Positions 1 to 7,703 of a stretch of DNA of 64,000 bases are shown here, piece by piece (the first letter of the stretch is position 1; every line of letters starts with the position of its first letter). The stretch comes from Carboxylicivirga litoralis (GTDB lineage: Bacteria; Bacteroidota; Bacteroidia; Bacteroidales; Marinilabiliaceae): NCBI RefSeq assembly GCF_025499605.1, contig NZ_JAFMVC010000019.1, forward strand, positions 1 to 64,000, in the 5' to 3' direction. The notes below the pieces were generated by a model, which saw nothing but the letters and a program-made list of their open reading frames with translations, searched no databases and was not told where the DNA came from. A program made the position numbers and the translations under genes.

Positions 1-2
1 CC

Positions 3-45
3 GCAAACGACACCGCAAACGTTTGCAGTATTTTTTCTGCAAACG
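3..45. promoter_or_regulatory. LacI-family-type operator with two half-sites
   Basis: A perfect 12-bp palindrome GCAAACGTTTGC lies at 15-26, flanked by two direct half-sites GCAAACG at 3-9 and 39-45. A central CG inside AAACGTTT is the hallmark of LacI/PurR/CcpA-family operators. Alpha-glucan loci of marine Bacteroidota are often controlled by a LacI-family repressor encoded divergently from susC, so the regulator gene is probably just left of the window; that is inference. The site is 25-55 bp upstream of the best promoter for the sus operon, and could equally serve a divergent gene. Confidence 0.6.
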
Positions 46-69
46 AATGTATTGTTGTGTTAAAATGTG

Positions 70-100
70 TTTACAATTCAGTTAGAATTCTCTATGTTTG
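70..100 (+). promoter_or_regulatory. Bacteroidota-type promoter for the sus operon
   Basis: A -7 box TATGTTTG (93-100) matches the TAnnTTTG consensus of the Bacteroidota primary sigma factor, and a -33-like TTTA (70-73) sits 19 bp upstream, one base from TTTG. Transcription would begin near 105-108 and leave a leader of about 270 nt. A second -7-like box, TATTTTTG, is at 236-243 but has no evident -33 partner. Confidence 0.5.
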
Positions 101-375
101 TGAAGTTCTTAGTGGTCAATTAAACATTGTTTTAAAGGTATTAACAGTATCACTTCTCAATTAATCCACAATTAAAATCCTTTAAAACGGATAATGGATG
201 TTTAATTAAGGTACAACAAGTATACTTTAACAGTATATTTTTGTAAAGTTACCAGCTCGACGTGTCGGGAATTTAACATGAAAAATTTATAATGTTTTAT
301 CAACACATGAAACCAAACATGTGAGTTTGATGTGGCGATTGAAAATGAATTAAATCACATGAAAATCTAGTTTTT
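101..375 (+). other. AT-rich untranslated leader of susC
   Basis: No gene is seen in this 275-bp stretch. It holds the second -7-like box at 236-243 and a small inverted repeat, CACATG at 304-309 and CATGTG at 318-323 with an 8-nt loop, about 50 nt ahead of the susC start. I do not recognise a known riboswitch. Confidence 0.5.
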
Positions 376-3312
376 ATGAAAAGACAGTCAAATCTTTTTA
401 AGTTACTGTTTATTGTTGTTGCCCTCTTTAGCTTTTCAGCATTGTATGCGCAGCAAATGACAGTGTCAGGTACAGTAACTGATGCTGCTGACGGAATGCC
501 ATTACCAGGCGTAACAGTTGCAGTTAAAGGTACCACACAAGGTACGATTACAACACCTGATGGACAATACACCTTAAACGTTGACAATGGGCAAACATTG
601 GTTTTCTCATTTATTGGTTATAAACCTCAAGAAGTTGTAGCATCCAATACAACTATTAATATCACTTTGGAAGAAGATGTGATAGGCATGGATGAAGTAG
701 TAGTTATTGGTTACGGTACCGTTAAAAAGGAAGATGCAACTGGTTCGGTTGTTGCTATTTCTTCGAAGGACTTTAATAAAGGAGCCATTACTTCTCCACA
801 GGATTTACTTGTAGGTAAGAGTTCAGGTGTTGTGATTACTTCTAGCGGAGGTGCTCCAGGTAGTGGTTCAACAATTCGTATCCGTGGAGGTTCTTCCTTA
901 AATGCATCAAATGATCCTCTTATTATAATTGATGGAGTACCTATCTCGAACAATAACGTAAGTGGTAGCTCGAATATTCTTTCTTTTATTAATCCAAACG
1001 ATATTGAGACTTTTACAGTGCTTAAAGATGCATCTGCTACTGCCATTTATGGTTCTCGAGCATCGAACGGTGTTATCCTCGTTACAACGAAACAAGGTAA
1101 GAAAGGTCAGGCTCTTCGTTTCTCATACAGTGGAAATGTTTCTGTGGCAACTCCAATTGATTATGTAGATGTGTATTCTGGTGATGAATTCAGACAGATT
1201 GCATGGGAGAAGAGAGATATCTACGATCAAGAGTTATATAACTTATTAGGTACTGCTAATACAGATTGGCAAAAAGAAATTTTCAGAACAGCGATTTCTA
1301 CAGATCATAATATTAGTGCTTCTGGATCTTATAAAAATTTACCTTATCGCGTATCTGTTGGGTATACAGAGCAAAATGGTATTCTTGAGAATACGGATAT
1401 GAAACGTTTCACAGGGGCGATGAATGTTAATCCAACCTTCTTTGACAACACGCTGAAAGTAAATATGAATGCTAAATTCATGGGGACCAAACATAATTTT
1501 GGTGATGAAGGTGCAATAGGTTCTGCAATCAATATGGATCCTACTCAAGCTATAAAAGATGGTAATGAAGGAACCGATGGTTATTTCCAGTGGCCAACTT
1601 ACGGAGCCAACCTTGGTACTCCAAACCCAGTTGAGCAAGCTATGGCCGTTGATAACACATCAGATGTAACTCGTTTTGTAGGTAATGTACAGTTTAGTTA
1701 TAATTTACCCTTTATGCCAGAATTAACAGCTAACTTAAACCTGGCAACCGATTATTCAAAAGGTGAAGGTAATAACAACCGACCTGTTACATCACCATCT
1801 ACATTAACGACTCCTTTTACAGGACGTTTAAATTCCTACAACAGTACTATTAAGAATAACCTTCTTGATTTTTATGTAAATTATAAGAAAGATATTAATG
1901 ATGACCATACTGTTGATGCAACTGCAGGATACTCTTGGCAACATTTCGAAACTGAGTCGGATAGTTATACAGAAGGAATTGCTGATGATGTATTGCCAAT
2001 TGAGACTGAAAGCTTCACTGAAAACTATTTAGTTTCATTCTTTGGACGTGCTAACTATACATTTAAGAATCGTTACTTATTAACAGGTACTGTTCGTTAC
2101 GATGGTTCTTCTCGTTTTACAAATGATCCATGGGGATTGTTCCCATCAGCAGCCTTTGCTTGGAAGATTAATGAAGAGTCTTTCTTAAGTGATGTTGACT
2201 TCTTATCCGATTTAAAACTTCGTTTAGGCTGGGGTGTAACAGGTCAGCAAGATATTGGCAGCGATTACCCTGCTCAGGCTATTTATGTTGAAGCTTCTGA
2301 AGGTTCATATTATATAGTTAATGGCCAGTGGATTCCAACACTGCGTCCAAATGCATATGATCCTGATATTAAATGGGAGGAAACAACGACACAAAATATA
2401 GGTTTAGATTTTGGTTTCCTGAACAATCGTATTCGCGGTAGTTTTGATGTATATAAGCGTGTGACCGATGACTTGTTGAACACAGTTACAATTCCTAGTG
2501 GAAGTAACTTCTCAAACCAGTTATTAACAAACGTTGGTAGCCTTGAAAATAAAGGTTTTGAAGTTTCGTTAGATTGGGTAGCTATTTCAACTCCAGATAT
2601 GTCTTTGAATATTGGAGCTAACCTGACATATAATCAGAATGAAATTACCAAGTTATTATTGACGGATGATCCTGATTATATTGGTATTCTTTACGGAGAT
2701 GCATTTACAGGTCAGAAACAGGTTACACGTGTAGGCGATCCTGCTTATTCATTCTTTGTTAACAAACAGGTTTATGGCTCAAATGGAATGCCAATTGAAG
2801 GTATGTATGTAGATTTATCTGGCAACGGAGGTGTTGTTAATGGTGATAATGAAGATAAATATCTATATAACAATCCTGCGCCTGATTATTTATTAGGTTT
2901 CTCATTCAGATTTAATTACAAGCAGTTTGATTTATCAGCATCTACACGTGCTAACATTGGTAACTATGTTTATAATCAAGTTGCGGCTGGTGCTTCATAT
3001 GATCAAATGCAGCAGATTGGTTATTGGAAGAACATGCCTAAATATTTAAATGATACGCAATTTGTAAAGCGTCAGTTTACAAGTGACTATTTTGTAGAAA
3101 ATGCATCATTCTTTAAGGTTGATAATATTAGTGCTGGTTATAATTTCAAAGCCTTAGAAGATAAGCTTGATATGCGATTAAGCTTTACCGTGCAGAACTT
3201 GTTAACCATAACAGAATACTCTGGTCTTGATCCTGAGGTTAATGGTGGAATTGATAATAATTTCTACCCAAGACCTAGAACATTTACTTTAGGATTAAAC
3301 ATGAACTTCTAA
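376..3312 (+). CDS. susC: SusC-like TonB-dependent outer-membrane receptor
   Basis: Outer-membrane beta-barrel that imports oligosaccharides captured by its SusD partner, powered by TonB. At 978 residues it has the usual SusC length. A signal peptide covers about residues 1-26 (hydrophobic core, ending ALYAQ). A carboxypeptidase-regulatory-like domain follows at about 27-103 (GTVTDAADGMPLPGV), then a TonB-box-like VVVIGYGTVKKED near 108-120, a plug domain to about 235 and a barrel ending in phenylalanine (LGLNMNF), typical for recognition by the BAM machinery. The susD gene begins 21 bp downstream. The neighbouring GH13 amylase and SusE/F-like lipoproteins point to alpha-glucans as substrate; that is inference from context. 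The symbol is a family name rather than proven orthology. Confidence 0.95.
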   Translation: MKRQSNLFKLLFIVVALFSFSALYAQQMTVSGTVTDAADGMPLPGVTVAVKGTTQGTITTPDGQYTLNVDNGQTLVFSFIGYKPQEVVASNTTINITLEEDVIGMDEVVVIGYGTVKKEDATGSVVAISSKDFNKGAITSPQDLLVGKSSGVVITSSGGAPGSGSTIRIRGGSSLNASNDPLIIIDGVPISNNNVSGSSNILSFINPNDIETFTVLKDASATAIYGSRASNGVILVTTKQGKKGQALRFSYSGNVSVATPIDYVDVYSGDEFRQIAWEKRDIYDQELYNLLGTANTDWQKEIFRTAISTDHNISASGSYKNLPYRVSVGYTEQNGILENTDMKRFTGAMNVNPTFFDNTLKVNMNAKFMGTKHNFGDEGAIGSAINMDPTQAIKDGNEGTDGYFQWPTYGANLGTPNPVEQAMAVDNTSDVTRFVGNVQFSYNLPFMPELTANLNLATDYSKGEGNNNRPVTSPSTLTTPFTGRLNSYNSTIKNNLLDFYVNYKKDINDDHTVDATAGYSWQHFETESDSYTEGIADDVLPIETESFTENYLVSFFGRANYTFKNRYLLTGTVRYDGSSRFTNDPWGLFPSAAFAWKINEESFLSDVDFLSDLKLRLGWGVTGQQDIGSDYPAQAIYVEASEGSYYIVNGQWIPTLRPNAYDPDIKWEETTTQNIGLDFGFLNNRIRGSFDVYKRVTDDLLNTVTIPSGSNFSNQLLTNVGSLENKGFEVSLDWVAISTPDMSLNIGANLTYNQNEITKLLLTDDPDYIGILYGDAFTGQKQVTRVGDPAYSFFVNKQVYGSNGMPIEGMYVDLSGNGGVVNGDNEDKYLYNNPAPDYLLGFSFRFNYKQFDLSASTRANIGNYVYNQVAAGASYDQMQQIGYWKNMPKYLNDTQFVKRQFTSDYFVENASFFKVDNISAGYNFKALEDKLDMRLSFTVQNLLTITEYSGLDPEVNGGIDNNFYPRPRTFTLGLNMNF

Positions 3313-3333
3313 TAGTTTTTAATTAAGAACGAT

Positions 3334-4950
3334 ATGAAAAAATATATATTATCAAGCATATTTTTGGCGCTATTGTTTGTTACAGCATGTACAAACGATT
3401 TAGATATTGAGCCAAAGGATCCAAACTTTATTATGTCGGGTAACCTTGGTGACGACCCTGCATATATGGATCAAGCTCTAGCTAAGATTTACGCAAGTTT
3501 TAACTTGTCAGGGCAAGGAGCTAATGGAGGTGCAGATATTGCAGCGCCTGATGAAAACTTTTTTACAACCATGCGAGCCCTGTGGAACCTGCAAGAAATA
3601 ACCACAGACGAAGCTATTTGTGCCTGGGGTGATGTAGGTATTGCTGATTTGAATACACAAACCTGGAGTCCTTCAAATCCATTCTTAACAGCCTTATATC
3701 AGCGTTTAAGTTTGAGTATTACTTATGCCAATGATTTCATCAACCAGGCTAGTAAGACTGATATTGAGAAAAAAGACCAATATATTGCAGAAGCTCGTTT
3801 CTTAAGAGCGATGGCATATTATTGGTTGATGGATTTATTCGCGAACCCTCCATTTACAACAGAAGCTGATGGTGTTGGTAAATTCTATCCTCAACAAATT
3901 AAAAGAGCTGACTTATTCAACTACATCGTTACTGAGTTGAAAGATATTGAAGGTGATTTAAGTGCTCCGGGTACAGTTTATCCTCAGGCTGACAAAGCTG
4001 CTGCATGGATGCTTTTAGCTCGTACTTATTTAAACTCAGAGGTATATACAGGAACTGCAAAATGGGATAGTTGTCGTATCTATTGTGATAAAGTTTTCGA
4101 AAGTGGCGTATATGACTTAGCGGATGATTACCGTCAGAATTTTAGCGCTGATAACGATTTTCCTCGTAACCCTGAGATGATTTTTGCATGGGCAGTTGAT
4201 GGAATAAATTCTCAAGGTTATGTAGGTACTACTTTCTTAATTGAGTCAAGTAGTGATGCTGTTTATATTAGAGCAGAAGACTATCATGGTTTAACAGAAA
4301 ATACCAACTGGAATGGTAACCGCTCGAGAAAAGATTTCATGAATATTTTGGTAGATACTTTAGCAACTTATGGTAATGTACCTGTGCCAAATGATGATCC
4401 TGAGTTTTCAAGAGCTGCAGATGGTCGTGTATACTTAAAGCAAAAACGAGCAACCAATATCCCTACACCAAGTGCAAGTGGAGATTATGGTATCGGAGTT
4501 TATAAATTTACAGCTCGCAATCATGACGGTACAGAAGCTGAGAATTATCACCCTGCTTTTGCATCAACAGATTTCCCTATTTTCCGATTAGCAGACACTT
4601 ATCTTATGAGAGCAGAAGCATATCACAATTTGGGTAATAATGATTTGGCGATGGCTGACATCAATGAGGTGAGAGAGAGAGCTTATGGTGACGAATCTGG
4701 TAATATTACTGCGATTGAAGTGACTGATGAGTTTATTTTAAATGAGCGTGCACGTGAGTTTTATTATGAGGCTCAGCGAAGAACCGATTTAGTTAGATTT
4801 GGTCAATTTACAAATGGAACTTATAAGTGGCAGTGGAAAGGAAATTCTTACGATGGAACAACCGTAGAAAGTTATCGTGATATTTTCCCAATTCCTGCTG
4901 ATGAAACGGCCGCGAATCCTAATATTGATCAAAACGAAGGTTATAATTGA
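3334..4950 (+). CDS. susD: SusD-like glycan-binding surface lipoprotein
   Basis: Surface lipoprotein that caps the SusC barrel and binds the glycan. The N-terminus carries a lipobox ending FVTAC, so the mature protein starts at Cys19, and the acidic stretch after it fits the surface-export signal of Bacteroidota lipoproteins. The 538-residue length and the RagB/SusD features are visible: IAEARFLRAMAYYWLMDLF near 150 in the TPR-like helical core, and RLADTYLMRAEAYHNLG, NEVRERAYG and NERAREFYYEAQRRTDLVRFG in the C-terminal half. It is translated from the same transcript as susC and overlaps no other gene apart from a possible upstream TTG of the next one. Confidence 0.95.
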   Translation: MKKYILSSIFLALLFVTACTNDLDIEPKDPNFIMSGNLGDDPAYMDQALAKIYASFNLSGQGANGGADIAAPDENFFTTMRALWNLQEITTDEAICAWGDVGIADLNTQTWSPSNPFLTALYQRLSLSITYANDFINQASKTDIEKKDQYIAEARFLRAMAYYWLMDLFANPPFTTEADGVGKFYPQQIKRADLFNYIVTELKDIEGDLSAPGTVYPQADKAAAWMLLARTYLNSEVYTGTAKWDSCRIYCDKVFESGVYDLADDYRQNFSADNDFPRNPEMIFAWAVDGINSQGYVGTTFLIESSSDAVYIRAEDYHGLTENTNWNGNRSRKDFMNILVDTLATYGNVPVPNDDPEFSRAADGRVYLKQKRATNIPTPSASGDYGIGVYKFTARNHDGTEAENYHPAFASTDFPIFRLADTYLMRAEAYHNLGNNDLAMADINEVRERAYGDESGNITAIEVTDEFILNERAREFYYEAQRRTDLVRFGQFTNGTYKWQWKGNSYDGTTVESYRDIFPIPADETAANPNIDQNEGYN

Positions 4951-4964
4951 TAAAATATAGAACA

Positions 4965-5993
4965 ATGAATAGAGCAATCATATATTTCCTTATAGGCTTA
5001 TTTGCCTTTGTAGTAGGATGTGAAAAAGAAGGTGACAAAGTAGTGATGCTTGATTCACCAACCGCTCCTGAATTAGTTAGCATGCCAGATTTAAATTTGA
5101 CACGCGATAATAGCGGTAATAGTCTAACGTTTGCAGGAAACCCTGTTGATCCTGGATTTGTAGCCTCTGCTACTTATTACCTTGAAGCTTGTGAAGCTGG
5201 GAATGATTTTCAGGATTTAGCTTTAATTTATTCAGGTTCACAGATTAATGAAGTAACCATGACGGTTAGTGAATTAAATCAGGCCTTATTGACTATTCTT
5301 GATGAAGATAAAACGACTTCGGTTGATTTTCGTGTTCGTTCAATACTGACAGTCGATGCAGGCACTGGAGCACCAGGTACTGGTAGTAATCCTTTTGAAT
5401 ATACTTCTCAGATTGTAAACGAAGACGTAACTGTGTTCGGATTTCTAAGATTAGATTTAATTGGTTCTGGTGTTGATCAAAAAATTACATCGCCATTATC
5501 AGATGGAATATATAGAAGCTATGTGAAATTAGACCCTGCTTTACCTTTTACATTGAGTGATCCTGAAACTGGCAAAGTTTATGGAGGTAGTGGAGGTACA
5601 TTAGTTGAGAATGGCACTGGCATTACTCCTCCGGGAACTGGTTATCATGAACTAATCGTAAATCTTAATAATGATACATATGAAATTAATGAGTATCAAA
5701 TTGGATTAGTAGGTTCTGCGACACCTAATGGTTGGGATACACCAGATCAAAAAATGGAGTACGATTTGAAATCAGACACTTGGTCTATCACTGTTGATTT
5801 AGTGGTAGGTGAATTTAAATTCCGTAAAAATGATGGTTGGGCATGGAATTTGGGACAAACCGAAGCTTTGGATGAAAATTTAGAACATGATGGTTCTAAT
5901 GTCCCTGTAAGTGAAGCAGGAAACTATACCATTGTTCTTGATATCATTAGTGATGCAGATGAAATTGCAACATTTACTATTACAAAGAACTAA
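4965..5993 (+). CDS. SusE-like starch-binding lipoprotein
   Basis: Outer-membrane lipoprotein of the SusE type, expected to hold starch fragments at the cell surface. The ATG at 4965 is preferred over the in-frame TTG at 4947, which overlaps susD, because it places a lipobox (FAFVVGC, Cys19) right after the hydrophobic segment. The N-terminal half (about 25-165) has the SusE pattern PTAPELVSMPDLNLTRDN and long beta-rich repeats. The C-terminal part holds a carbohydrate-binding module signature, GLVGSATPNGWD near 245 followed by WSITVDLVVGEFKFRKNDGW. It has 342 residues in this reading and follows susD by 14 bp. Sequence divergence in this family is high, so binding preference cannot be read off. 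Confidence 0.85.
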   Translation: MNRAIIYFLIGLFAFVVGCEKEGDKVVMLDSPTAPELVSMPDLNLTRDNSGNSLTFAGNPVDPGFVASATYYLEACEAGNDFQDLALIYSGSQINEVTMTVSELNQALLTILDEDKTTSVDFRVRSILTVDAGTGAPGTGSNPFEYTSQIVNEDVTVFGFLRLDLIGSGVDQKITSPLSDGIYRSYVKLDPALPFTLSDPETGKVYGGSGGTLVENGTGITPPGTGYHELIVNLNNDTYEINEYQIGLVGSATPNGWDTPDQKMEYDLKSDTWSITVDLVVGEFKFRKNDGWAWNLGQTEALDENLEHDGSNVPVSEAGNYTIVLDIISDADEIATFTITKN

Positions 5994-6011
5994 TCAAAAT
6001 AGTTAATGTAC

Positions 6012-6042
6012 AGTACATTGTCTAATTACCAGACAATGTACT
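6012..6042 (+). promoter_or_regulatory. 12-bp perfect stem-loop between the susE-like and susF-like genes
   Basis: AGTACATTGTCT at 6012-6023 pairs perfectly with AGACAATGTACT at 6031-6042 across a 7-nt loop (AATTACC). No U-tract follows, so it is not a standard terminator. It lies 15 bp before the preferred start of the next gene. Such hairpins inside sus operons may act in mRNA processing or stability and set different levels for the receptor and the later lipoproteins; this is inference. Confidence 0.7.
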
Positions 6043-6056
6043 TTAAAACAAATAGT

Positions 6057-7637
6057 ATGAAAAATAATATATTAATTAAGATATGGGCGTTTGCCATGAG
6101 TATTGTCTTTTTTGCATTAATTTCTTGTGAAAAAGATGATATGAAAACATTGGCGACTCAGTTGGAGTCATGGAACGCAGAAGAAATTACCTCTACTTCT
6201 GTTGAGCTGAGTGGTTTCGTCGTTGCTCAAGGTAGCGGTATTACAGAGCAGGGTGTTTGTTGGAGTATCGGAACTGAACCAACTATTGATGATGCAAATA
6301 AAGTAGCTGATGATATTGATGGTTCAGTATATTGGGTAACTGTTAGTGGTTTAGAACACTTTACTGCATATAATTACAGAGCCTACGCATTGGATGCTAA
6401 TGGTTCTCCGCTATATGGTGAGGTAAAAGAATTCAAAACATTAGCACATTTAAGTACTGTAACAATTGCAGATGCACCATCTGTAATTACCGACGTGACT
6501 GCCACTATTCCTTGTGATGTTCCTTATGATGGAAAGGCTGATGTAACTGCTAAGGGTGTTTGCTATAGCACAGAGTCAAATCCAACACTTGATAATGAAG
6601 TTTTGGTAAGTGGAGAAGGTATGGGTGAATACAATGCTGAACTAACCGGATTAAAGGCTAATACAACTTACTATGTTAAGGCTTATTCAACCAATTCAGT
6701 TGGTACTTCATTTAGTAAAGAAATTACATTCTCAACTCCTATTGGTGTAGCTACAGTTAATACAGTTTCTGCGCAGGCCCAGGCAACTTCAGCAACAGTA
6801 GAAGGTGAAATTACGTATGATGGTGGAGCAGCAGTTACAGAAAGAGGTGTTGTTTATGGTACAGAAGAGAATCCTACTATTGAAGATACCAAGGTTGTTT
6901 ATGATGGTTCTGAAAGTGAATTCTCAGTTGATTTAGATGGTTTAGAAATTAGTACTACATATCACGCTAGAGCTTATGCTATTAACAGTGAGGGAGTAGC
7001 TTATGGTGAAGACCTAACATTCTCGACATACCCAACGGCATTGTATATGGTAGGAGATGGAGTAAGTGATTGGAGCTGGAATATTGAAATTAAGATGCAA
7101 GCTGTTCATTCACATCCTGAGTTGTTCTGGAGAATTGTCTGGATGAATGAAACTGGTGGATTTAAAATGAATTCTGACAGAGCATGGGATGGCGGAGAGT
7201 TTGGTAAAACAGGAGATGCAGTTGATGGAGTTTATGAAAAAGGTGGCGATAATGTACCTGTTCCTGGAACGGCTGGTTATTACATGGTTGTTGTAGATCT
7301 TTCTAAAAACACCGTTGAGGTAACAGATGTTAAGCTTTATGGAATTGGAAATGCATTTGGTGGAGCTTGGGCTGCAAATGATCCTAATTATTTATTCACT
7401 ATTGATAATACTAATGAGGTTATTAGGTTTAATGGTGTACCTGATAATGGTGATTTAAGAATGCATGTTGCTGCAAGTACTCTAAATTGCGACTGGTGGC
7501 AAGCCGAGGTAAATATTGATCCTGCAACTAATGAAATTGTTTATCGTGAAGGAGGAGGCGATCCTGCAGCATTCCCATTAATATCTGGAGATGATATAGT
7601 AATGAACTTTAAGACTGGTTTAGCTACTATTGAATAA
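6057..7637 (+). CDS. SusF-like lipoprotein with FN3-type repeats
   Basis: Surface lipoprotein with 526 residues from the ATG at 6057. That start is chosen because it gives a clean lipoprotein signal ending FFALISC (Cys24); the earlier ATG at 6006 lies upstream of the hairpin. After the anchor come three fibronectin-III-like repeats (about 40-325), each with the pattern ATSATVEGEI, then ERGVVYGTEENPTI, then TTYHARAYAINSEG. Two C-terminal carbohydrate-binding modules of the SusE/SusF type follow, starting LYMVGDGVSDWSW and LYGIGNAFGGAW and containing aromatic residues likely to stack on glucose rings. It is the last gene before a strong terminator. Its job is probably to hold starch near the amylase and SusC. 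Confidence 0.85.
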   Translation: MKNNILIKIWAFAMSIVFFALISCEKDDMKTLATQLESWNAEEITSTSVELSGFVVAQGSGITEQGVCWSIGTEPTIDDANKVADDIDGSVYWVTVSGLEHFTAYNYRAYALDANGSPLYGEVKEFKTLAHLSTVTIADAPSVITDVTATIPCDVPYDGKADVTAKGVCYSTESNPTLDNEVLVSGEGMGEYNAELTGLKANTTYYVKAYSTNSVGTSFSKEITFSTPIGVATVNTVSAQAQATSATVEGEITYDGGAAVTERGVVYGTEENPTIEDTKVVYDGSESEFSVDLDGLEISTTYHARAYAINSEGVAYGEDLTFSTYPTALYMVGDGVSDWSWNIEIKMQAVHSHPELFWRIVWMNETGGFKMNSDRAWDGGEFGKTGDAVDGVYEKGGDNVPVPGTAGYYMVVVDLSKNTVEVTDVKLYGIGNAFGGAWAANDPNYLFTIDNTNEVIRFNGVPDNGDLRMHVAASTLNCDWWQAEVNIDPATNEIVYREGGGDPAAFPLISGDDIVMNFKTGLATIE

Positions 7638-7664
7638 ATATCTTTTTAAAAGAACGAAGAAACT

Positions 7665-7691
7665 AAGCCGCCCTTTGTGGCGGCTTTTTTT
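7665..7691 (+). terminator. Rho-independent terminator after the susF-like gene
   Basis: GCCGCC (7667-7672) and GGCGGC (7679-7684) form a GC-rich stem with a 6-nt loop, extended by AA/TT pairs and followed by seven T residues. It ends only 13 bp before the amylase ATG at 7704, leaving no room for a separate promoter after it. Confidence 0.9.
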
Positions 7692-7703
7692 AAAAATAAA
7701 CCT

